From assembly GCF_004359215.1 (NCBI RefSeq), contig NC_090612.1, positions 297,600 through 361,599 of the forward strand: a stretch of DNA of 64,000 bases. The letters run 5' to 3'. Shown here piece by piece: positions 56,401 to 64,000 of this stretch; the first letter of the stretch is position 1, and each line of letters starts with the position of its first letter. The notes beneath the pieces are model-generated. The model ran no database searches and had not been told where the DNA came from. It was given only the letters and a program-made list of their open reading frames with translations. Position numbers and translations under genes: made by a program. This DNA is from Bremia lactucae. Its lineage: Eukaryota; Oomycota; Peronosporomycetes; Peronosporales; Peronosporaceae.

Positions 56401-57960
56401 TCAACGTTTCAGCCAAGAAGGCATACCACGTGACGAGCTCATTGGCCTCTGAGATAAAAGAGAGCTACAGTCAGGACGACCATTGTTGCCTGCTGTTGGA
56501 TCACTTTGGTGGACGAAAGTTTTCCCTTCCGTCGCACGTGAAAGGTAAGCTAAATCGCTTTAGTTACAGCGATGGCTGTTATGGCATCAGCTGTCACTTT
56601 GTGATCCCATGTGCCTCATGATACAGATTTCAAGCTGATGATCCTTCATGAGCTCCATGATGTGCCATTAATCGGATCTGGGCTGTGAAAAGACATTCTT
56701 ACGAGTGTCAGAGGAATTTTGGTGGCCACATCTATATAGATGGGTGGCCAACTTTATTCGCTCTTGCGAACAGTGTCAGCGCATTAAGCCTGTGCCGTCC
56801 AGCAGTGGGCCACTGAAGCTGCTATCGATTCCAACGGGTTGTTGGAAGTCAGTTAGTCTGGACTTCATGTTTGGCATGCCGCTCGATTATAAGGGTCGGA
56901 CGGGGCTCGTCGTCTTTGTAGACAGACTGAGCAAAATGGTGCATTTAGCACCATGTAAAACATCGATCACAGGCAAGGAGGCAGCTCTCTTGTTCCTGGA
57001 TCATGTTTACCGACTACACGGGATGCCCGAGTTCATAGTATCGGACCGGGATCCTCGTTTACGTCTGTTTTTTGGTGACATGTGTTTGAGCTGCTTGGTA
57101 GCAAGCTCCTATGTCGACCTCAGATTATCCTCAGACCGATTGCCAAACCGAACGTGCCAATCGGGTCGTGGCGGATGTCTGAAACTCCCAATGAGTGGAG
57201 CAAGCAATTGTCCTTTGTGGAGTTTGCTATAACGGTACGAGTGAGGCACCGTTTTATATTAACGGACTGCGTTATCTGACGCCAGTCTTGTTTGTGCGCA
57301 GCCCGAGTCTTTTGGGGGAGGGCCCCTCGCTCTGCTCGGTTCAAAGAGGTGCATAGTTTCGTCAATATGACGATGACCCGTGAGGTATTCTTTCAACGAC
57401 TGAAAGTTGCCCTAGTGACCCTGCCAGGTTAGCAGTGTCAATAAAACTACGTCTTATGACCGGCTTCTTGGCGGTGTCATAGGCGGGTTTGATGCTAAAA
57501 GTGTGAGCGAGGTTAACGCTTTATGGGTGAGCGATAAGCCATCACACGTAAAGTCCGTGACGCAATGGCAAGCGCACAAGACAAACAAAAAGAATATGCG
57601 GACCGAAATGGTCGCAAAAATAATGAACGCTTTAGAGTGGGTGATAAAGTACTATTAAGTACTGCTACTCTACCTAAAAATGCAATTTCTGTACTACCTG
57701 GAGGTACTACGAAGTTGTTGCCACATTTCATTGGGCCCTTTACGGTGCTAGAAGAGGTTGGAGACCTTAATAATAGGCTCACCCTACCCCCGTATATGAT
57801 GACGCACCCCGTATTTTACGTGGGTCATCTGAAACGGAATGTGGACCCAAATAAGGTCACATATCTTCATCCGTCTAACGAGACCGATGGTGACGCCGAC
57901 TGTGAGTCGAGCGTCGTTCGGGTGAGGGGGACGGTGAAGGCGAAAAGCTATTAGCCGATT
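56401..57960 (+). pseudogene. Family A integrase and C-terminal region (copy A3)
   Basis: From 56705 a clear integrase frame: EEFWWPHLYRWVANFIRSCE, QCQRIKPVPSSSGPLKL, SVSLDFMFGMPLDYKGRTGL, VVFVDRLSKMVHLAPCKTSI, HGMPEFIVSDRDPRL. Shifts occur at about 57060 and 57200-57500. The C-terminal region 57565-57954 is open: RFRVGDKVLLSTATLPKNAI, LLPHFIGPFTVLEEVGDLNN, HPVFYVGHLKRNVDP. Confidence 0.85.
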
Positions 57961-59374
57961 GACTCCTCCTACCACGAACAGGACTTGGAGAGCGAGGGAC
58001 ATCACGCGAGTAATGCAGATCCCTCAGCATTATCCTCTCAAAGAGGTCCAAGCGAGGCTTCAGGCGTTCATAACCCTGACGAGCCTTCGCTCGGACATCA
58101 ACGAGATCCGAGGTCAGTCGCGAGACTTGACCCTCGAGATCTGCAATGCGTCGTTCAGCAGCGCTAAACGCCTGTGACTGAACGGACGAAGGTAAGGCAG
58201 CCGCGATTATTTGGGCGAGATCGCCATTTATATCGGGCGCCGCCTGCACTAATGGATGCGGGTGGGAATCAACGCTTCCTTGTTGGAAGGTTGCTTGCCC
58301 ACCGCTCCGTGAGGCAAAGGTATCAGATCCTCGTCCAATGGAAAGGTTACCCGAAGAGTTTTGACTCTTGGGAACCGATCGATATCCTACGTATTGATGT
58401 GCCCGGCTTGGTGGCTGCCTATGAAAAGGAGCACGAGCTGAGGCCTCTTCTATAGTCTCAAATGGACTAGCAGAAGTAGCGTTGTGAGAAGAAACAGGGG
58501 GTACAGTACCGCTCATGATTTCTTTCACACGCAAACGGTCAAAAATTATTCGTTGCGACCGCTTTTTCATCGCATCGGAATGCGGATGAATCCGGCGCAG
58601 GAATTCCGCCTCGTATTGGTTGGGCTTTCATTTGAACGCAACACGACCGAGATCGAAAAAATATGCCCAAGCGATTTTCCCTGAGCCCTCATGATTGAAA
58701 GACGCCATAATAATTCTGTGCGTCTACAACAGCGCGCTTTAGGAGCGACGCTCTTGGCCCGTTTAAACGAGGCCATTTAGATGGAGGGGACATCAATGAT
58801 GCCACCTTCACATAGCCACGTTCAAGACGACTGGCTTGTGACACCGACTGAGCACGTTCACGTGTCGTCGGCGGAGCTTTAGGCTCCGAATTCTGATGTA
58901 TAAACCATTATGATTATGGTCTGAGCATAAGGCGTTGTGATTATACACAACGGAGAAGCGGCTGCGGCTTTAGGGTCAGCGCTCTTGTTATCTGTCGCTG
59001 CGCTATCCAGCGCTAACGACGAGACAGCATTCGTAAATGTTACTGTCTCCATGTTATGAGCCATGAGAGAAGTTTGGATGAGCAATAATGCGCCATCATC
59101 CTCCCTCATGAGCTCGTTTGTCTGCATCACTATTATGAGGTGACGGCAACGGTGTCGACTCATTGTAGTGGACAATGAGCGACGGATCAGTATCCTCACT
59201 GTTAAAGTGGGATGGATCCATTAGCCCCGTTAACGTGACAGCAGCAGTAGCTGTCGGCGTTTCGACTAAGGCATTAGACGCGGCCGGCGAGTTGACGCGG
59301 CGCGTGCGCTTAGTGCGAGGTTGAGTGGGCGTCTTCGCAGACGACCCACCAACGTGGCCCCTTTTAGGTGGCAT
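57875..59374 (-). CDS. Antisense ORF of family A (copy A3), broken
   Basis: ATG 59374 (MPPKRGHVGGSSAKTPTQPR), 132 bp from the 3' LTR. The N-terminal frame runs to about 59096, a shifted frame 59199-58879 follows, a gap of damage at 58880-58570, then a clean 231-codon frame 58570-57875: GTVPPVSSHNATSASPFETI, coiled-coil AAERRIADLEGQVSRLTSDL, ERLKPRLDLFERIM, and an RS-type tail with SPSPSPSPERRSTHSRRHH. This last frame covers the sense chromodomain completely. About 500 residues if intact. The basic and Ser/Arg-rich ends suggest nucleic-acid or splicing-type binding (inference). Confidence 0.65.
58174..58455 (+). pseudogene. Family A chromodomain (copy A3)
   Basis: FLVGRLLAHRSVRQRYQILV, QWKGYPKSFDSWEPIDILR: the three-strand plus helix chromodomain of chromovirus-type Gypsy elements, thought to steer integration to marked chromatin. 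The opposite strand is open over the same bases, so about 280 bp are potentially read in both directions. Confidence 0.8.
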
Positions 59375-59487
59375 CTTTGGCGCCGTGTATGGAAACACAG
59401 GTGGCTAGAGTGATTGAGTGAACTAGCAGCGCGTAAGGCTGCTCGCAGTTTCTCGCTCCTCTTTGACGAATTTAAAGATGTAAATTT

Positions 59488-59552
59488 GTTTAAAAAGGGG
59501 GGTTCGTGAAACGGGCTAAAATTGCCCTAATCTTACACAATCCCCCTTTACT
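59488..59552 (+). repeat. Family A polypurine tract and truncated 3' LTR (copy A3)
   Basis: AAAAAGGGGGGTTCG is followed by TGAAACGGGCTAAAATTGCC at 59506, the start of a family A LTR that ends after about 47 bp. Confidence 0.65.
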
Positions 59553-59760
59553 CTTGGCATGATATTTGCAGCCGAACATCTCTCGGCTTACGTTTTGAAG
59601 CAGCAAGGTCTTACAGATTTGCCAATCACTCACAGCCGAAGCTTATCATAGCCATCATCGTTTGCGCAGATAATATTGGTGATGTGTTCCTTGCTCCTTG
59701 TATGGTACACAAGTTGTTTTGTTGCCAGTGAGTTATCAGCTTGCAAGCGCCAGAAAAGGT
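59553..59760 (-). pseudogene. Pogo/Tigger-type (DDE_1) transposase scrap
   Basis: The minus strand reads ITNIICANDDGYDKLRL, a stop, then VIGKSVR-CCFK. This is the conserved core before the second acidic residue in pogo-like transposases (ICAN-x-DGSDKL-x-x-x-VIGKS). Confidence 0.5.
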
Positions 59761-61600
59761 ATGTCTCGTTCAAGTTGTAAATATCTTAAAGCTCGAACGC
59801 ATTTAAAATCGGAGGTATCCTTGAAAGTGCTACCCCAATTGCCTCCATATCTGCCGAAATCACACACGATTTATGTATGCTACGGACACACCTCTAAAAT
59901 TTAATTTTGTCTCCAGCCCTATTTCTAATAGCCCTATTTCACCCCCTTTCACAATATCGCCCACATCCGTATTGTTATAACTAAATAAAGGAGTCTACTC
60001 TTAAGTTTTTTATCTAATGCTGTACGGAAACTTTTGTGGTGGGGCAATTTTGACAACGCAGGTAATGCTAGCGCAAAAAAGGTTCTGGGTAGGCAATATA
60101 GGGCTGGCCATGACTGCAGATAGATTCAAAATGTCTTGGGTAGGCAAAACATGGCTGGCCATGACTGAAGCTAGAAGACTTGAGCAATTAGTTGACGAAC
60201 GCTTAGGTAATTGGACAACCAAAGCTGTCACGGGCTCGCATTGATCTGCCAAGAAAGTTTGAAAGGTGGCTTTGGGGGCCACATGGCCGTAGTGTTATAC
60301 AGAGGCGAAAAAATGGTGGCGTCCTGCAAACAAAAGTCCGGGTGGGGAAAGTGTGCGCTTAACTTGGCCAGCTTGGCCGAAAACAGTACGCACTGGCGAC
60401 TTTCCAGCACTGCAGACCTGATTGTCGTGCATGCTTACCGTGAATGAGCAACACACGCGACGATTTGACAGTATCATTATCGCTCTCGTTCTTAAAGGAG
60501 ATTTTGCGGAACGGGTGGCTGCCATGTCGTCACACTTGAGTACTAGGTCGAGTAGCGTAGCAATCGATTAATGAGTTAGATGTGCGTCTTAAAGGGGTCT
60601 GTGACAAGTTTGTTCCGCTGAACACTTCGTTAACACTTGGCTGACAAGAAGCCTTTTCTCACGCTTGGCCGAGATAAAAAAGTTTGCTTGCCACTGCTTG
60701 CCAAAGGTAGCTGATTCTACACACGAAATGTTTATCGTAGATTATAATGGTCGATTGAAATGACGTTTTTTTTTAAATTCCATGGTTTCATTTTTTCTAA
60801 AATAGGTGAGATTTACGCCTGGAATCAAAATTATACTTCTAGATGTGTGTTCGGAGCATAATTTGTGTGTATCCGCAGTAATTCCCTAAAATATTATTAA
60901 ACTTACGACACTGAGCAAACATATGTCCCGCCATGGTGGCGGTATTGCGAAAGGATCGTCGTGCCAAAGGTTTACTGAAGGTATCCGTCACGCAATTTGT
61001 AAGCATCTTTTTCAAAATACTAGCCAACATTGTGTAATCGGTGGAAAGACACACAATTTGATTGTTATGCGAGCAACAATTTCATCACGTTAAAAATGGT
61101 GCAAAACCTGCGGTTTTGGATATTGCGTCAGAAAAAACAGCATCATATTAAATTCCATCGCGAAATAAAATACCCTCGCCTTGATGATGCACTATTTGCA
61201 TGGCTTAAAACAACCGAAGAGCACATCATTTCTCTGGTAAGATCTTAGAACAACTCTGCATTTTTAAACTCTTCGCTGCTAGCTGAAGCTTTCATCTGCA
61301 GGCGACCTGATTAAAATCAACGCTGCCCAATGTCTTTAGAGCTGGTAACTTTTACCCCGCAGTAGATACATTAGCGTTACTGAAACATTTGCATCGCTAA
61401 CAGCTGACTGAGCCGTGCAGCTGCCAGCTTTGCTGCCTCACAGGCGACGCGAACGGATTTAGTTGCCATGCGCAAACAAATTGATTTTGAACAAAATTAA
61501 TAATACAATAAGTTGGGGTCTTTTAAAAAAGAAACCTATAATGAAAAAATAAAAAGGAAAGAAATGATGATATTTATCTGTCATTCCACATCAGTTACTT
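59761..61600. other. Unassigned repeat-derived DNA
   Basis: Only short frames. An imperfect tandem repeat of about 33 bp lies at about 60085-60116 and 60134-60168 (GGGTAGGCAA...GGCTGGCCATGACTG). 61075-61248 (+) reads LRFWILRQKKQHHIKF and IKYPRLDDALFAWLKTTEEH, faintly like the CENP-B-type DNA-binding region of pogo elements. I see no gene I can support. Confidence 0.35.
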
Positions 61601-61611
61601 TTGTGACTGTT

Positions 61612-62111
61612 AGTTAAGGGGGGTGATGTAACGGGTGTCCCTTTTCATATAAAGCATTTTCTATAGGCGGAAAATAAGTATTATTTTTAATGAGAGGAAA
61701 TAAGTTAAATAGTACAAAATTACTATATTTATTTATTCTGACTCAATAGTTCCAATATTACCAAATTTAGGAATATTGACGCAATAAAACATCAGTTCTA
61801 TTGATTCGCTGATTTAAGTTTATATCAACCCGCCAACCATCATAGAACACGATTGTGTGGTGCGCAAGTAGGCGCCATACATAGTTAGTTATTAACATTA
61901 TAAAGTTAGTAGTAAATTGAAGATCACTACGTAGGAACTTAATAAATTAATACAGCTTTACTTATTCTCTATTCTAAAGCATTAGAATGTACATTTAGTA
62001 GCTAAGATTTCTTCGGTACTTTCAACTTCCCTCTGCACGTCGTGTACGTGAAGTAGTCGAGGCGCCTCACCTTCACTGTAATCAGTGTAGGTTACTAGTA
62101 CTGTTACCGTG
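61612..62111 (+). repeat. Element D polypurine tract and 3' LTR
   Basis: TTAAGGGGGGTGA is followed by TGTAACGGGTGTCCC at 61627. Blocks are shared with 50141-50871, including the GGTGCGCAAGTAGGCGCCAT region. It should be a 3' LTR, but no element D internal region is recognisable to its left. Confidence 0.6.
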
Positions 62112-62112
62112 T

Positions 62113-62336
62113 TGTGACGATTGGCGGGGTTGATTCAAATTTAAATCAACCAATCAATAGAAGTGATATTTTATTGCGTTAATATTACCAAATTTGTATT
62201 TATTGAAGTTGTTAAGTCGAATTAGTAATAGATAATAATTTCGTACTTCTTTATTTACTTCCCCTTATAGGAAATAAAAAAAATCAATTATTCTTTACTG
62301 ACTATATTATGTAAAGGAAAACCCGTTGCATCACCC
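62113..62336 (-). repeat. LTR of type D, partial, inverted
   Basis: Reverse complement of the first 220 bp or so of LTR D, ending ...CCCGTTGCATCA and a polypyrimidine run (the tract of a minus-strand element). Together with the preceding LTR it makes an inverted pair. Confidence 0.55.
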
Positions 62337-62479
62337 CCTTTTAACATCAGTCACTATAGTGACTGATGTAGAGTGGCTGAGAGTAATATTACGTCTGTCT
62401 CTGTTAATTAGCACTTGTTGACTTTATTTAAATTCCAACTTTAATTGCGCATGCTATAGATCCACTCGCGCGTAGTAAA

Positions 62480-62671
62480 TAAACCGCTTTTAATTCAATT
62501 AGAAATTCAGAAAATATTTCGATGAATAGTGGAGAAGCATACACTGTCATTGAAGCTCCTGAAGGTGAATATGGTGTTTATTTAATATCTAATGGAACAA
62601 ATAAACCCTATCGATGTAAAATAAAATCTCCAGTGTTTTTCCATTTACAAGCTTTGGAAATAACTCACTAA
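62480..62671 (+). pseudogene. nad7: Nuclear copy of mitochondrial nad7 (fragment)
   Basis: From ATG 62522: [20 protein letters not shown], then [20 protein letters not shown] and HLQAL, then TAA at 62669. This is the C-terminal part of NADH dehydrogenase subunit 7, encoded by the mitochondrial genome in oomycetes. Upstream NSENIS is in frame from about 62500. The DNA is more AT-rich than its surroundings, as expected for mitochondrial sequence. It is truncated at both ends and frameshifted near 62655, so it is a dead insertion. Confidence 0.7.
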
Positions 62672-62899
62672 AAGTAAATAAAAGCATACCGTTTTTGTGA
62701 TTTGGCTTCGTCAACTTCGCGAGTAAATCTTCACTACGATGTCAGAAATGATTGATGATTCCCGCATTAAACGAGTCGTTCACGTAAGCCTCAGCGATCT
62801 GTGTCCGGATCTGTAGTTCAGGACTCGAAACCATCTTATTCAATCCCAAATCAATACAGCATTCACAAATTTCATCGTCGTCATCATCATTCTCTGGCT

Positions 62900-63950
62900 G
62901 TGACCCAGGTCACGACGGGGATCATAATTTGGGCATCCAAACAACGCGTAGCAAGAAATTCGACGGTGATTCGATTGCGCGCATGGGAGCTGCCCAACGA
63001 TGAGTAGTTTTAGAGTTATCGCGAACGTCATTCTTGCCTGGCTTGTAATACACCACGAACTTGTATTCGGCGAAGAACGACAGCCAAAGAGCCATACGCT
63101 GGGACAAGTGAGTACACTTGACGGCGGGGCGCAATGAAGTATGATCTGTATAGATCAAAACGTCTTCTCACCCAGTAAATATACCCCGCACTTGATTAAT
63201 GCGTAACGCATAGCCAAAACCTCCTCATCAAACACAAGATAATTCTTATCAGCAATTTTCATCGGTCGTGACTGAAGCTCACGACTCGCTTTCTACTCAA
63301 ATTATAGAATTGCATGAGAGCCCATCCTATCGCAAAGTACTCGCGTCACATACGACATGAAAAGGCTTTGTGTCATCAGGGGAGCATCAATACCGGTACT
63401 GCAGACAAGCTATTCTTCACGGAGTCGAAGGCCGTTTATTGTTTTGCGCCCAACAACCAGACGGCGTCGTTCGTGATGAATGTCACAATAACTGAATTAG
63501 CTCAGCATATTTTATGTATACATGTGCAGGTAATTTGCCAGGCCGAGCTATTGTTGTATTCAGTCGGGTACCTGGGTGTCGGCCAGGAACATATCGACGA
63601 TGCCTTCTCAGGACCAGCGCGGACACCTTTCTTGCTGACGTTGCAACCAAGTACTGGAATCTTGAGAGCACAGAAGACTCATTTCTTCAAAATCGCATTA
63701 AATTTGTTTTTGCGCATCACTTGAATCACCCGCTATAAATGTCGAAGATGCACCTTTGTAGCGCCGAGCTGATGCTCAGCGCGGCTGAGAGCAAATATGT
63801 CATCGAAATAGCTGGGGCGAAATCGCGAAGCGAGCGAAGTAGTTGTCACCATCCGATTGAACGTATCTGGAGCGTTCTTAAACCTTGTGGCATGACTAGC
63901 CACTCCAAAAGCATCTCGCTTGGGGTTCTGACCGCAGTGACGCATTAGAA
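62900..63950 (-). pseudogene. Another Ty3/Gypsy RT-RNase H remnant
   Basis: Minus strand: RT with KNAPDTFNRMVTT and the catalytic YFDDIF at about 63920-63780, damaged RNase H (GWALMQF near 63330, CLMRRFWL near 63220), then IYTDHTSLRPAVKCTHLSQR and EYKFVVYYKPGKNDVRD at 63155-63010. Different in sequence from families A-C. The window ends just upstream of its RT. Confidence 0.8.
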
Positions 63951-64000
63951 TCCGCCTGTCCGATCAATAACACTGAAGATCTCGCACGGTATCCAGTACC

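Noticed and set aside
60010..60450. Possible small host gene between 60.0 and 60.45 kb
   Set aside because: Frames on both strands are similar in length, lack recognisable motifs, and the region contains a tandem repeat and transposase scraps.

Overview
The window looks like a nuclear contig of an oomycete, probably a repeat-rich downy mildew or Phytophthora relative (inference). The evidence is a small set of eukaryotic genes with short GT-AG introns (52-80 bp), start regions resembling oomycete Inr/FPR promoters, a scrap of mitochondrial nad7, and a very heavy load of LTR retrotransposons. No species marker is present, so the genus stays open.

Layout. 1-31.6 kb is almost entirely decayed, nested retrotransposons. 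Three Ty3/Gypsy groups recur. Family A has LTRs of about 556 bp, a gag with an intact CCHC knuckle in its best copy, and a pol ending in a chromodomain. Families B and C are related to each other; B has LTRs of about 440 bp and a chromodomain. A fourth LTR type, D, and Ty1/Copia fragments are also present. Much of 2.2-11.7 kb reappears as a diverged reverse complement in 18.6-31.3 kb, around a core of two direct Copia fragments. 31.86-40.15 kb is one family B element with both LTRs, broken by stops and a 663-base gap. 40.5-49.4 kb is the only host gene island. It holds a CCT-motif protein, NSE1 (SMC5/6), an NDUFAF3-type complex I assembly factor, the tRNA A34 deaminase subunit TAD2/ADAT2, the tRNA 2'-O-methyltransferase TRM7, a tRNA-Leu, a coiled-coil protein and a Ser/Thr kinase. 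From 50 kb to the end repeats resume: LTR D, a family A element split by a family B element, a pogo-like transposase scrap, further LTR D copies, a nad7 fragment and another Gypsy RT-RNase H.

How the parts fit. Two genes of the island act on the tRNA anticodon loop (TAD2 at A34, TRM7 at positions 32/34), one in DNA repair (NSE1) and one in mitochondrial complex I assembly. They are packed tightly, with 60 bp between the divergent start codons of NDUFAF3 and TAD2.

Two things stand out as possibly undescribed. (1) Coding sequences of Gypsy families B and C are crowded with short perfect hairpins, and between copies the arms are conserved or change in compensating pairs while loops drift. (2) Both chromodomain Gypsy families (A and B) carry a long ORF on the opposite strand. 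It starts about 120-134 bp inside the 3' LTR, runs back towards pol and overlaps the chromodomain, in every copy where the region survives.
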